A DNA stretch of 38,031 nucleotides from Aneurinibacillus danicus (GTDB lineage Bacteria > Bacillota > Bacilli > Aneurinibacillales > Aneurinibacillaceae), in assembly GCF_007991215.1 (NCBI RefSeq), contig NZ_BJXX01000154.1:1-38031 (forward strand). The letters run 5' to 3'. The notes beneath the pieces are model-generated. The model did no database searches, was not told the DNA's origin, and saw only the letters and a list, made by a program, of their open reading frames with translations. This document shows positions 25,583-34,487 of this stretch, in pieces (within the stretch, counting starts at the first letter, position 1; each line of letters starts with the position of its first letter). The position numbers and the translations under genes were made by a program.

Positions 25583-25601
25583 ACCACTTGCAGGGTTTTT
25601 T
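25566..25601 (+). terminator. Intrinsic terminator overlapping the stop codon
   Basis: CCCTGCAAGTGGT (25566-25578) pairs perfectly over 13 bp with 25583-25595, followed by T6. The stop codon is in the 4-nt loop, so the last codons of the gene form the stem. Confidence 0.92.
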
Positions 25602-25626
25602 CAGTATTTCCTTTATAGCCGGCGGC

Positions 25627-26004
25627 TCACATGGAATAAATCTGGTTTATTATGTCTTTGATGTGTGCAGCGGTTATTTTGCTTTCGACTTGTGCCTTCT
25701 CATTTACCGCCGCCTTAAGTCTCATGATTTGGACTTCCAATTCCTCATATTCTGCCTCATCTCCCAGCAGTTGTAACTTCCATTTTTGTTTTTTATATAA
25801 TTCCGATAATGCATTGGCCTCTACGGAAGCTTCTTGCCACTGCTGCTGATCCACCAGCGTTTCAACCCGTGTGGTCTTCTGGAACAAAGGATTTTGGTCT
25901 ATTTTTTTCGCTGCGCTTGCAGGAGAAGCAAATCCGCATACCATCAATAAAATGATGACAATTCCGTATGATACAGCCCGGCCTACTGGCATGAGTTGAT
26001 GCAT
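25627..26004 (-). CDS. Secreted DUF4363-like protein
   Basis: A 125-aa protein with an N-terminal hydrophobic segment (YGIVIILLMVCGF, residues 13-25) and a probable signal-peptidase site after ASPASA. The mature part is charged and probably helical, with repeated Glu/Leu spacing (LYKKQKWKLQLLGDEAEYEE). Such DUF4363 proteins often neighbour DUF421 membrane proteins in Bacillales, as here, where the next gene diverges from it. Function unknown; it probably acts outside the membrane. GGGAGG lies upstream of the ATG. Confidence 0.7.
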   Translation of the reverse strand: MHQLMPVGRAVSYGIVIILLMVCGFASPASAAKKIDQNPLFQKTTRVETLVDQQQWQEASVEANALSELYKKQKWKLQLLGDEAEYEELEVQIMRLKAAVNEKAQVESKITAAHIKDIINQIYSM

Positions 26005-26099
26005 AAAAACGCCTCCCTGAACCCGAAGTATATTACCGGTTTATTTTTTCCCAAAAACCACAATACTAACAGCATAAAGATTCGGAATGGGGGATTTTA

Positions 26100-26963
26100 A
26101 TGCCGGAATATCTTCTCATACTTATTCGCTCTTTGCTTTCTTTTGTTTTACTTCTGTTACTGGCAAGGTTAATGGGGAAGAAACAGCTTTCCCAGCTTAC
26201 GTTTTTTGACTATGTTGTGGGTATTACCATTGGATCGATTGCTGCCGCGCTAGCAATCGATCAAAACATTATGATCATTAATGGGATTATCGGACTGATC
26301 ATATGGGGAGCCCTTCCCATGCTGTTGAGCTATACGGAATTAAAATCGAATAAGCTGCGGCACCTGATGGACGGAGAACCCACCGTATTGATTCGGGATG
26401 GAAAAATTCTTGAAGAAAACATGAAAAAAGAACGTATGACGGTTGACGAGTTGATGCTTAGCCTGCGGGCTAAAAACACGTTCCGGCTTTCGGATGTCGA
26501 GATGGCAGTGATGGAAACGAACGGAGAAATCAGTGTGCTGAAAAAATCGGATGCAGAACCTGTTACGCCGAAACTGTTAGGAATGTTAACAGAGCAGCAC
26601 AAATCACCGGGTACTGTTATTGTCGACGGAAATGTTATAGATGCGACGCTGTCATCTCTTGGATATTCGAGAGAATGGTTACTGGGGGAGATAATGAAGC
26701 AGGGGGGCACAAGCTTCGAACAGGTTTTCCTTGCCCAAATCGACTCTACCGGCAATGTATACATCGATTTTTATTATGATAAAATGACCCAACCCCAGGC
26801 AAAGCAAAAGCCGTTGCTTGAAGCCTCTCTTAAAAAAGTTCAGGCCGATTTGGAGTTGTTTGCTTTGGATACAAACGATCCGGCGGCAAAAGCGATGTAC
26901 CAGCAGCAAGCCAAACAGTTGGAAACGGTCGTAAACTCGCTGGCTCCGTATTTAAAAGAATAG
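26100..26963 (+). CDS. DUF421 (YetF/YcaP-like) membrane protein
   Basis: A 287-aa protein with about three N-terminal membrane segments (residues ~4-24, 33-52, 58-78), including LARLMGKKQLSQLTFFDYVVGITIGSIAA, whose short signature is MGKKQLSQLTFFDYV. A cytoplasmic domain follows with the DUF421 marks RDGKILEENMKKERMTVDEL and FEQVFLAQID. Several relatives are linked to stress and sporulation in Bacillus, but the molecular role is unknown. The C-terminal ~50 residues are helical and charged. It is divergent from a DUF4363 gene, 95 bp apart. The GGGGG ribosome site is upstream of ATG 26100. Confidence 0.85.
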   Translation: MPEYLLILIRSLLSFVLLLLLARLMGKKQLSQLTFFDYVVGITIGSIAAALAIDQNIMIINGIIGLIIWGALPMLLSYTELKSNKLRHLMDGEPTVLIRDGKILEENMKKERMTVDELMLSLRAKNTFRLSDVEMAVMETNGEISVLKKSDAEPVTPKLLGMLTEQHKSPGTVIVDGNVIDATLSSLGYSREWLLGEIMKQGGTSFEQVFLAQIDSTGNVYIDFYYDKMTQPQAKQKPLLEASLKKVQADLELFALDTNDPAAKAMYQQQAKQLETVVNSLAPYLKE

Positions 26964-27051
26964 GCGGATGATGCAAAAAAGGGACCTCTGCACGTTTTTT
27001 CCGACACAGGCATATACCGATAAATGCAGGTGACTGGCAGACCGCCGTAAT

Positions 27052-27087
27052 AAGACTCCTGTACCCGGCCAAGAATACAGGAGTCTT
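27052..27087. terminator. Perfect 12-bp hairpin between convergent genes
   Basis: AAGACTCCTGTA (27052-27063) pairs with TACAGGAGTCTT (27076-27087) around a 12-nt loop. T-runs are short on both sides, so termination strength is uncertain. Confidence 0.55.
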
Positions 27088-27126
27088 TATAATGGCGTGT
27101 AACGAGGAGTTATTTGGACGATTTGA

Positions 27127-28380
27127 CTACTTTATTGAGGCAGCTTCGGCTTGTTTTTTACATAGTAAACTTTTCTGAAACGAATTTGGGATACTGTCGT
27201 GTTGAACCGCTGGTATCGCGCGTTCCCAGCTTCCGAGCAGCATGATGGCTATCAAAGCTGTCTGCGGCGAGATGAGCGGGTGATCAAGTATACCGGTGAG
27301 CGGCAGAACAGGCAGTGTAAAGAAGAAGAATGCCATTTGCTGTTCTTTCCATTTTGAAATGACAAACAACTTTATTCCTTTATACAAATACGAACCTGTA
27401 AAAAGGAGAAACGCTGTACCTCCGATAACTCCGTATTCGCAAAAGAAGCCGAGAAACAGATTATGCGCATGAGTAATTCCCGTCTTCTCAAATGCGGCAT
27501 AAGCTTGTTGAAACCCAAGAGGCGTTACACCAAAAAACGGTGAGTTGTTCCACACCTGGATGCTGTATTTCCAGATAGTCTGTCTCGTTTCGAATGATTG
27601 TACCATACTATCAAAACGCGGAATTATGCTTGAGAAGGTCCCGGTATATGCCAAAAGAATACAGGAAACGGTTCCGAGTGTGATGGCTACCAGCCGGCTT
27701 ACTTTCCATGCAAACAAAGTGAGTAAAAGAACCATAATCGCCACGCCTGTGCGAGAGCCGGTTTGTACAATGGCAAGCATAATCGGGAACATAAGCCCGA
27801 TGTATAGAAAGAAGAATAAGCTTTGTTTTTTCTCGCTTTTGATTGTTTGAAGTATGTTAGCAATCAGGCTTGCCAGACCCAACAGTAAGATAAAGGCGGT
27901 AAAATTAGGATTGTATGCACTGCCAAACAACCGCCCCGATTCTTCTAACCCTAATGGAGCCATGCCTGTCAGAATACCAAGCCACCAGTTTCCCCCGTAC
28001 ACATATCCTTTGTGTAATTGGATTTGCCCCACTATAGCCATATAAAGGCTTCCTACTATGAGGATATGTCTGAAGTTTTGTGATTTCCAGGCCGTATCTT
28101 CTTCTCTTGTATACAGATATACACCCAGATACCCAAGTATCATAATCGGGACGAGAAGATAAATCGGTTTCCCCGATTGTATACAGGCTCCAATCGAGGC
28201 AAAAATAAGTGTTAAAAAGAAGAAAGGAGCAGGCTGCCGCAGGAAGAGTGGTTGCCTGTGCAGGAGTCGATGGCCCACATGATATATTCCTGCCCCGATA
28301 ACCCATACAATGCCTGCAGCAGGCAGAAAAAAGAGAAGCAGAATTCCCCATTCAAGAAATGAAACCCGTTTTTTTGCCAT
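27127..28380 (-). CDS. O-antigen ligase family (Wzy/WaaL-like) membrane protein
   Basis: Polytopic membrane protein of 417 aa with about ten or more hydrophobic segments. The Wzy_C-type region has FFGVTPLGFQQAYAAF and the conserved THAHNLFLGFFCEYG (about 302-316), a hallmark of O-antigen ligase/polymerase-like proteins. The Arg-containing loop QTGSRTGVAIMVLL is also typical. The start ATG at 28380 uses AAGGAG; an ATG 27 bp earlier precedes that site and is rejected. In Gram-positives such proteins may polymerise or attach a surface glycan. No glycan gene cluster is beside it, so the substrate is unknown. Confidence 0.85.
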   Translation of the reverse strand: MAKKRVSFLEWGILLLFFLPAAGIVWVIGAGIYHVGHRLLHRQPLFLRQPAPFFFLTLIFASIGACIQSGKPIYLLVPIMILGYLGVYLYTREEDTAWKSQNFRHILIVGSLYMAIVGQIQLHKGYVYGGNWWLGILTGMAPLGLEESGRLFGSAYNPNFTAFILLLGLASLIANILQTIKSEKKQSLFFFLYIGLMFPIMLAIVQTGSRTGVAIMVLLLTLFAWKVSRLVAITLGTVSCILLAYTGTFSSIIPRFDSMVQSFETRQTIWKYSIQVWNNSPFFGVTPLGFQQAYAAFEKTGITHAHNLFLGFFCEYGVIGGTAFLLFTGSYLYKGIKLFVISKWKEQQMAFFFFTLPVLPLTGILDHPLISPQTALIAIMLLGSWERAIPAVQHDSIPNSFQKSLLCKKQAEAASIK

Positions 28381-28560
28381 TATGGTTTTATCTCCTTGTA
28401 CGTGCATATATTATGAAGCATACTGTTTCTCATTGTGGGTATTTTTTACGGAGAATAAACGTGCGCGCGGTTGTGTCCATGTATAAAAGAAAAAGCGGAC
28501 GTCGACAAATAAATAATAGAGAGCAAGGATACACGTATTTGTATCACGGAGGAGTTATCA

Positions 28561-28917
28561 TTGAATAAAAAAGTGCTTATTTTGTCGGAAGCGGTGGGAG
28601 CAGGCCATACGAAAGCGGGCGGACTAACTTGTTTTGAAGCGCTGGCAAAAAAGCTTCCGCTGTTTATTTACCGGCCTTTGCCGGGGCACGAAGAAGGCAA
28701 CAGCGATTTTTTGACAAGCCGCAAGCTGGCCGTTCGCATCGATACAGAAGAGGAGATTGATGAGTGGATGCGCAAACTGCTGGAAGGTCCGCAGGGTGCA
28801 GCTTTTCTTATACAAAATATGACTCAGTTTCGGCAAACGATGGATCCGCTGGCGACGGCCAAATCGGTGCTGAACCTTATCGAAGTGAAAAGAGAAAGCG
28901 GATTCTTTTTACCGTGA
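28561..28917 (+). pseudogene. ugtP: Internally deleted diglucosyl-diacylglycerol synthase (UgtP/MGDG-synthase type)
   Basis: The open frame encodes 118 aa. The first ~19 residues, KVLILSEAVGAGHTKA, are the N terminus of processive glycolipid glucosyltransferases. The next residues, GGLTCFEALAKKLPLFIYRP then LPGHEEGNSDFL, belong to the nucleotide-sugar-binding C-terminal part. The central ~250-270 residues normally present are missing, with the frame kept. The TTG start with GGAGG is intact, so a short protein may be made, but without an acceptor domain it cannot be an active enzyme. Confidence 0.75.
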
Positions 28918-29033
28918 TAGTAGGCTCAACAAAATAAAATTGTAAAAACAGGAAACTTTTTCATGGATTTTTACGTTATGAGTATAGAGGATTCGACTGT
29001 GGTTTTTTGAAGAATGAAGTGGGGGCGTGGGCC

Positions 29034-31169
29034 GTGTTTAAGCATGAAGAGAGAGAAAATGAACGGGCAAAGCAAATCTTTCGGCGCCTGAATTTTTTGT
29101 TGATTCTCATATTTTTGGTATTTGCGCTCATTATCTTCCGCCTATCCTATATCCAGGTCGTAAAAGGAGAGGAGTATACGGTCAAGGCATCCCGAAAATC
29201 CGATCAGAAGGTAGCCATTCCCGCCATGCGCGGCAATATTTACGATCGAAACGGAAATTTAATCGTCCACAGCCGAGGCTCGTTCGCCGCCGTATTTCGG
29301 GAGCAGGACGATATGGACAAGGAGCATTTTATTGCGGTTGCGACCAAGCTTGAGAAAACTTTGTCCGGTACGACTAAGGAAGGCCTGCTCGAGAAAATGG
29401 ATGTGGGGCTGCAGTATAAAAACGGCCAGGTCGTTAAAGTCCCGCGCATGACCTCAAAGTTTCTCGAGAAAGACTTAAAGTATGACTTAACGCAGCAGGA
29501 GATTGCCTACCTGGCGGAGCATCGTACCGAGCTAAAGGGCGTTACGGTCGTCACAAAGCCGATTCGTGAATATGACAAAAAACAAGTCGCTGTACAGGCC
29601 GTAGGGTATGTCCGTCCTTTCAACGTGGCCGATAACCAGGGTATCGAATTCTATCGTCAACAGAAAGATTTCTATCTTCCAAATCAGATGGTGGGCTACG
29701 ATGGAATTGAACGCAGTTACGAAGAAGAGTTGCGTGGAGAGAATGGCTACCGCATATATCAGGTGGCCGCCGATCAATCGATTGTTCGCCAGATTGCGGA
29801 AGTGCCGCCTAAACCGGGCAATAACCTGTATTTAAGTGTTGATCAGCGCGTTCAACTGGAGACAAGCATGTTCATCAAAAATTTTCTGCCCAAACTTCGC
29901 GCCACAGGAAAAAACGTAGGCAGCGCAAAAAATGTGTATGTGGTTGCCATGGAAGTAAAAACGGGCAAAATTGTTGCCATGGTCAGCTATCCGGAATATG
30001 ACCCCAACATTTGGGCTGCCGGGCCGGACCTTAAGACGTACGAAAAAAATCAGTTTTCTTTTACAAACGGTACCATCCGCAGCGCGCCGCATGATGTGCG
30101 TCCGAAAACGGGCAATGCTGCGGTCATGGAAAATTATAAGCATCCTGCTTCGATTGTGCCGGCAGGCTCTGTAGTTAAGCCAAGCACTGTATTAATGGGA
30201 TTGGCCGAGGGAGTCATTTACCCTGGACAATACTGGTCCGATCCGGGCGCATACCGTTATGGCGGCGCATCAGACGTGATTCGCAACGATAGCGGCCACA
30301 ACTACGGGTCGCTTAATCCGCAGATTGCGATTCAAAAATCGTCCAATACGTACATGGCGTATGTCGGACATCAGCTAAGCAGAAAGCATAAAAAGAACTC
30401 CGTACCGGTGTTGCAGAAATATTTGCATGCCTTCGGACTCGGGGTAAAAACGGGCGTCGATTTGCCGGGAGAATCATCCGGGGGCGAAGACTTTTTGACG
30501 ATGAACAAGAAGTATGGCCCGCTGGCCGCCATGGTACAATCCTCGTTTGGCCAGCAGGGGCGCTATACGACGATGCAGTTGGCCCAGTATGCGGCCACCA
30601 TCGCCAACAAAGGCGTCCGATTGAAACCGCAAGTCGTTGATCGCATCGTGGATAGCAAGGGTAAAACGATTCGTGCGCTTAAACCTGAAGTCTTAAACAA
30701 GCTTGATGTGCCGGATTCCTATTGGAACATCGTGCACCGGGGCATGGTGATGGTAACGCAGCCGGGCGGTACGGCCAATCGCGTGTTTGCCGGATTCCCG
30801 TACAGCGTGGCCGCAAAAACGGGGACCTCCCAGCAGGACATTTATGTCCCGGATTCCATCGATTTTTCAAAAAAGGTAAATTGGCATAAATACAGGGAAA
30901 TTAATAACGGTGTGTTCATTTCGTTCGCTCCGGCGGACAATCCGAAGCTGGCCGTGGCTGTCGTTGTCCCGGAAGGGGGCTATGGGAGCGGATCGGCCGG
31001 CCAGGTTGCCCGGGCCGTATATGACATATACGAAAAATATATCGGGCTTGGACCTACGGACAAACCGTATAATCCGGCTACCGCCGTACCGGGTGGCATC
31101 GATGCGAAGAAAGAGAAGAAAGCGGGCGCAGGAGAGCAGGTGCAGAAAGAGAGCCGTTCTCAAAGGTAG
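29034..31169 (+). CDS. Class B penicillin-binding protein (transpeptidase)
   Basis: Membrane-anchored DD-transpeptidase that cross-links peptidoglycan, of the PBP2/PbpA-PbpH elongation type. It is about 711 aa from GTG 29034, chosen for the GGGGG site 8 nt upstream; TTG 29007 in the same frame has none. A single TM segment lies at ~19-40, the PBP-dimer region begins with RGNIYDRNG, and the transpeptidase domain has Ser379-V-V-Lys (AGSVVKPSTV), SSN (QKSSNTYMA) and KTG at 595 (AAKTGTSQQ). The C-terminal tail is Lys/Glu/Gln-rich. It appears monocistronic and ends in a hairpin that overlaps its stop. Confidence 0.92.
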   Translation: MFKHEERENERAKQIFRRLNFLLILIFLVFALIIFRLSYIQVVKGEEYTVKASRKSDQKVAIPAMRGNIYDRNGNLIVHSRGSFAAVFREQDDMDKEHFIAVATKLEKTLSGTTKEGLLEKMDVGLQYKNGQVVKVPRMTSKFLEKDLKYDLTQQEIAYLAEHRTELKGVTVVTKPIREYDKKQVAVQAVGYVRPFNVADNQGIEFYRQQKDFYLPNQMVGYDGIERSYEEELRGENGYRIYQVAADQSIVRQIAEVPPKPGNNLYLSVDQRVQLETSMFIKNFLPKLRATGKNVGSAKNVYVVAMEVKTGKIVAMVSYPEYDPNIWAAGPDLKTYEKNQFSFTNGTIRSAPHDVRPKTGNAAVMENYKHPASIVPAGSVVKPSTVLMGLAEGVIYPGQYWSDPGAYRYGGASDVIRNDSGHNYGSLNPQIAIQKSSNTYMAYVGHQLSRKHKKNSVPVLQKYLHAFGLGVKTGVDLPGESSGGEDFLTMNKKYGPLAAMVQSSFGQQGRYTTMQLAQYAATIANKGVRLKPQVVDRIVDSKGKTIRALKPEVLNKLDVPDSYWNIVHRGMVMVTQPGGTANRVFAGFPYSVAAKTGTSQQDIYVPDSIDFSKKVNWHKYREINNGVFISFAPADNPKLAVAVVVPEGGYGSGSAGQVARAVYDIYEKYIGLGPTDKPYNPATAVPGGIDAKKEKKAGAGEQVQKESRSQR

Positions 31170-31200
31170 GAGCAGGGCGCTTCCTTTGAAGAACGGCTTT
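31152..31200 (+). terminator. Terminator overlapping the PBP stop
   Basis: AGCCGTTCTCAAAGG (31152-31166) pairs with CCTTTGAAGAACGGCT (31183-31198) with one bulged base, followed by a short T-run. Confidence 0.65.
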
Positions 31201-31248
31201 TGTGTGTCCCATAACGCTTGCTGCCAGGCAAAGCGAATACGGCAGTGT

Positions 31249-32208
31249 TTATGGCGTTTCGTATACGATTTTTCCTGTTAACGATAAATCATATCCGCCG
31301 ATGGCATTAAGTTTATGCTGAAACGAAGAAGAACGCAGGGTGCTGAGGAGCAAATCACATAATGGTTGATTGGACTCAGACTTTAATACGACCAAATCGT
31401 AGCGCTCTTTGATGAGCGGAACGAAATCGATTCCTACGATATAGGCAGCTTTTTCGATGCCGAGACCCACATCCGCTTCGCCGCTGGCAATCGCTCCGGC
31501 TACGCCTAAATGATTTGTCTCCTCTCTCTCGTATCCATGGATCGTCCCGGGAAGAAGCTGGTGAAGGCGCAACTGCTCATCAAGCAGCACGCGGGCACCC
31601 GCTCCTTTCTCCCGATTGACGAACCGGATACCCGGTTTATTTATGTCTGTCCACTGTTCAATGTGCTTGGGGTTTCCTTTTTCTACATAAAATCCGACCC
31701 AGCGTGATAGAAGATTGACGACGAGATAGCGGTGCCCTACGAGGATTTTCTGAATATAGGGGATGTTGTACTCACCGCTGTCCCCGTCCCAGAGATGGGT
31801 GCTCACGATATCCGCTTCTCCCCTGTACATCGATATCAAACCATTGAGGCTGCCCATATAGGAGCGGAGCAGTCGATACGTAGTCTGCGGCTTTTCCATA
31901 TGTTTTGCTAATATGTCAAGGCTGATGTCCTGTCCGCTAATAACAATTGACCTTGCCTGTCCTGCCGGAACAGACGGTGTCTGGCTAACAGGGGAAAATG
32001 CGGGTGGTGCGGGAGCGGCTTGCGGCGACGCATAGGCTCCTTTTTTGGTTCTGGCTTTGTAGGCTTCCAAATCTTTGGCATCGATTCGCATTTGTCTGCC
32101 GACACGGTAGGCCGCAAGCTCCCCTTTTTTGATGAGATCATATACGGTTAGCTTCGATACTTTCAAAATGCTTGCGATTTCTTCGGTTGTATAAGAGATG
32201 TCGTTCAT
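31249..32208 (-). CDS. Molybdate-operon regulator: HTH (excisionase type) + substrate-binding domain
   Basis: One-component regulator of 319 aa. Residues 5-50 are a MerR/excisionase-type helix-turn-helix (TEEIASILKVSKLTVYDLIKK, short mark SKLTVYDLI). A Pro/Ala-rich linker spans ~58-85. The rest is a periplasmic-binding-like domain (YMGSLNGLISMYRGEADIV; FVNREKGAGARVLLDE; GVAGAIASGEADVGLG). Such proteins accompany molybdate transport genes, for example YvgK beside yvgL-yvgM in Bacillus subtilis, in place of ModE. It diverges from modABC across a perfect palindrome that is its probable operator. I infer direct sensing of molybdate/tungstate or a molybdenum-cofactor signal. Confidence 0.85.
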   Translation of the reverse strand: MNDISYTTEEIASILKVSKLTVYDLIKKGELAAYRVGRQMRIDAKDLEAYKARTKKGAYASPQAAPAPPAFSPVSQTPSVPAGQARSIVISGQDISLDILAKHMEKPQTTYRLLRSYMGSLNGLISMYRGEADIVSTHLWDGDSGEYNIPYIQKILVGHRYLVVNLLSRWVGFYVEKGNPKHIEQWTDINKPGIRFVNREKGAGARVLLDEQLRLHQLLPGTIHGYEREETNHLGVAGAIASGEADVGLGIEKAAYIVGIDFVPLIKERYDLVVLKSESNQPLCDLLLSTLRSSSFQHKLNAIGGYDLSLTGKIVYETP

Positions 32209-32243
32209 AATAGTCCTCCGTAGAGATATAAACAGATGATTTC

Positions 32244-32299
32244 TTCTTTTATAGTTAGATATATTTAATTATAATTAAATATATCTAACTATAAAAGAA
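32244..32299. promoter_or_regulatory. 56-bp perfect palindrome, mod operator
   Basis: The sequence is exactly self-complementary with 28-bp arms centred between 32271 and 32272 and no spacer. The innermost part is TTTAATTATAATTAAA; the outer parts contain TAGTTAGATATAT and its complement. It lies midway between the divergent regulator and modA genes and must carry both promoters. It is almost pure A/T in the middle, with TATA-like words on both strands. The TAGATATAT/ATATATCTA halves recall ModE-type sites. It is probably the regulator's two-fold symmetric binding site. Confidence 0.8.
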
Positions 32300-32331
32300 T
32301 TCAATATTTTACCATGTGGGAGGGAAGAAAA

Positions 32332-33123
32332 ATGCGTAAATCAATTAGTTTATTATTAGCCGCAGTAGTCGTTATTTTTGCTCTGGTCGGGTGCGGGAGC
32401 GGCTCCAATCAAGAAGAAGGCAATCCCTCCAATGTCCCAAAAGAAATAAACGTGCTGGCGGCAGCCAGCTTGACCGATGCGCTGAATGAAGTAAAAACAG
32501 CATTTGAGAAAAAACATAACGGAATTTCGGTTACATACAGTTTTGGCAGTTCCGGCAAACTCGCCGGGCAAATTGAGCAGGGGGCGCCCGCCGATGTATT
32601 TCTGTCAGCAAGCAAGAAAGATATGGACAGGCTGCAGGAGAAAAATGCGATCCAAAAAGATTCGCGTGCCGATTTTGCCAGAAATGAGCTTGTGCTTATT
32701 GTTCCAAAAAGCAGTCCGCTACAGGTGGGTACCTTTGAAGACATCAAGCCGGAACTGCTGAAGAATATAGCCGTCGGGGAACCGGAAAGCGTGCCTGCTG
32801 GCCGCTACACGAAGGAGACGCTCGAGAAGTTCGGCATGTGGGAAAAAGTGCAGGACAAGCTCGTGCTGGGCAAGGACGTTCGTCAGGTGCTTACGTATGT
32901 GGAGTCAGGGAACGCGGATGCGGGTGTGGTATATGCGAGTGACGCTAAAACTTCGCAAAAAGTTAAGGTGCTGGCGACGGCCAAGCCGGAATGGCACAAC
33001 CCTATCGTATATCCGGGTGCAGTTACGACAGACTCAAAGCATCCGGAAGAAGCCAGACAGTTCCTTGCGTACCTCAAAAGCGAAGAGGGACAGAAAATAT
33101 TGCGAAAGTACGGGTTTAAATAG
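32332..33123 (+). CDS. modA: ModA, molybdate-binding lipoprotein
   Basis: Extracytoplasmic binding protein for molybdate/tungstate, 263 aa from ATG 32332 with GGGAGGG upstream; the ATG at 32314 precedes that site. The signal peptide has a lipobox ending LVGCG, so the cysteine is lipidated and the protein is anchored outside the membrane. Family marks: VLAAASLTDALNEV, YSFGSSGKLAGQIEQGAPADVFLSAS and AGRYTKETLEKFGMW. It delivers its ligand to ModB-ModC encoded directly downstream. Confidence 0.95.
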   Translation: MRKSISLLLAAVVVIFALVGCGSGSNQEEGNPSNVPKEINVLAAASLTDALNEVKTAFEKKHNGISVTYSFGSSGKLAGQIEQGAPADVFLSASKKDMDRLQEKNAIQKDSRADFARNELVLIVPKSSPLQVGTFEDIKPELLKNIAVGEPESVPAGRYTKETLEKFGMWEKVQDKLVLGKDVRQVLTYVESGNADAGVVYASDAKTSQKVKVLATAKPEWHNPIVYPGAVTTDSKHPEEARQFLAYLKSEEGQKILRKYGFK

Positions 33124-33143
33124 AGAGAGTCGGTGAATACAAC

Positions 33144-33833
33144 GTGACAGACGTGAGCTTTCATCCGCTGTTTTTGTCGATGAAGGTGGCCGGGATTGCT
33201 ACGCTGATTGTATTTGTTGCGGGCGTGGGCACGGCCTTTTGGCTCGGACGCCGAAGTTTTCCGGGCAAAAGCGTAATCGAGTCGCTGTTTTTGCTTCCGC
33301 TCGTTCTGCCTCCTACCGTGGTAGGATTCGGCTTGCTCGTATTATTCGGGAAAAACGGATGGATCGGCCGTTTATTGGCAGAATGGTTTGATGTTCAGGT
33401 GGTATTTACGTGGATAGGGGCAGTCATCGCATCGGTGGTCGTTTCGTTTCCGCTGATGTACCAGGCTGCCGCTGCCGCTTTTCAAACGCTGGACGAGAAG
33501 CTTGAACAAGCCGCCCGCACGATGGGGGCCTCGGAATGGCGGGTTTTCTGGACCATCTCATTTCCGCTCGCCTGGCCGGGAATTCTTGCGGGTCTCGTTC
33601 TTTCATTCGCGAGGGCGCTTGGCGAATTCGGCGCCACGCTGATGATTGCCGGCTATATTCCAGGCAAGACGGACACTTTGCCCATTGCTATTTACTTTGC
33701 CGCCGAGGCGGGACAGATGGAGAAGGCAACCATCTGGGTGGTTATCATCGTTGCGCTCGGATTCAGCGCCATGATGTGGCTGAACTGGTGGGGACGAAAA
33801 AACATGCGCCGGTTTTCCCGGCAGGACGAATAA
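33144..33833 (+). CDS. modB: ModB, molybdate ABC transporter permease
   Basis: Inner-membrane channel subunit, 229 aa, with five or so membrane segments. The motif LPLVLPPTVVGFGLL is typical for ModB. The EAA loop that contacts the ATPase is ARTMGASEWRVFWTISFPLA followed by FARALGEFGATLMIAG. The GTG start at 33144 has only a weak ribosome site, so it may depend on translation of modA 20 bp upstream. It is followed by modC after 15 bp. Confidence 0.94.
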   Translation: MTDVSFHPLFLSMKVAGIATLIVFVAGVGTAFWLGRRSFPGKSVIESLFLLPLVLPPTVVGFGLLVLFGKNGWIGRLLAEWFDVQVVFTWIGAVIASVVVSFPLMYQAAAAAFQTLDEKLEQAARTMGASEWRVFWTISFPLAWPGILAGLVLSFARALGEFGATLMIAGYIPGKTDTLPIAIYFAAEAGQMEKATIWVVIIVALGFSAMMWLNWWGRKNMRRFSRQDE

Positions 33834-33848
33834 GACGGGGGTAGTGAT

Positions 33849-34487
33849 ATGCTTGCCGTTACTATACAGAAAAAGCTGCCTTACTTTCAGCTTGACGTAG
33901 ATTTTACCGTTCAAAAAGAGATTGTGGTGCTGTTCGGGCCGTCAGGGGCCGGAAAGACGACCATATTGAACAGTGTAGCCGGACTTATTCAACCGGATTC
34001 GGGAACGATTCGCTTAAACGACACCATCTTTTTTGAAACGGGCCAAAAGCCGCTCCCGACCAGAAAGCGGAAGCTGGGTTATCTTTTTCAGGACTATGCT
34101 CTTTTTCCTCACATGACGGTTGAGAAAAATATTTTATACGGGGTAAAAAAGGAACGGGAGGCGGTCTCGTCCGCTTTCGTTGTCCAATTGCTTACGGTTC
34201 TTGGCATTCGGCACTTGCTTCCCAAATATCCGCATCAAATATCGGGAGGGGAGAAGCAGCGGGTCGCACTGGCACGGGCACTCGCAGGCAAACCGGAGCT
34301 GCTGCTGCTTGATGAACCGCTTTCGGCGCTTGATGCAAAAACCAGGCAGCAGTGCCAGGATGAGCTGCTGGAGCTTCACCGCCTCTGGCAGATTCCTGTC
34401 CTTCTCGTTACCCACGATGAGAAGGAAGCGGAAAAGCTGGGGAACAGAATTCTTACGATAAACCAAGGCAAAATCGTAGATAAATGA
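33849..34487 (+). CDS. modC: ModC-like molybdate ABC transporter ATPase, short form
   Basis: ATPase that drives molybdate import with ModAB. The 212-aa protein has Walker A GPSGAGKTT (~30-38), signature ISGGEKQRVALARAL (~132-146), Walker B LLLLDEPLSALD (~153-164) and the His switch VLLVTHDEKEAEKL. It lacks the C-terminal MOP (molybdate-binding regulatory) domain of the classical ~350-aa ModC, so ligand feedback on the ATPase is missing; the divergent regulator may take over sensing. The stop overlaps an ATG of a doubtful small frame. Confidence 0.92.
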   Translation: MLAVTIQKKLPYFQLDVDFTVQKEIVVLFGPSGAGKTTILNSVAGLIQPDSGTIRLNDTIFFETGQKPLPTRKRKLGYLFQDYALFPHMTVEKNILYGVKKEREAVSSAFVVQLLTVLGIRHLLPKYPHQISGGEKQRVALARALAGKPELLLLDEPLSALDAKTRQQCQDELLELHRLWQIPVLLVTHDEKEAEKLGNRILTINQGKIVDK

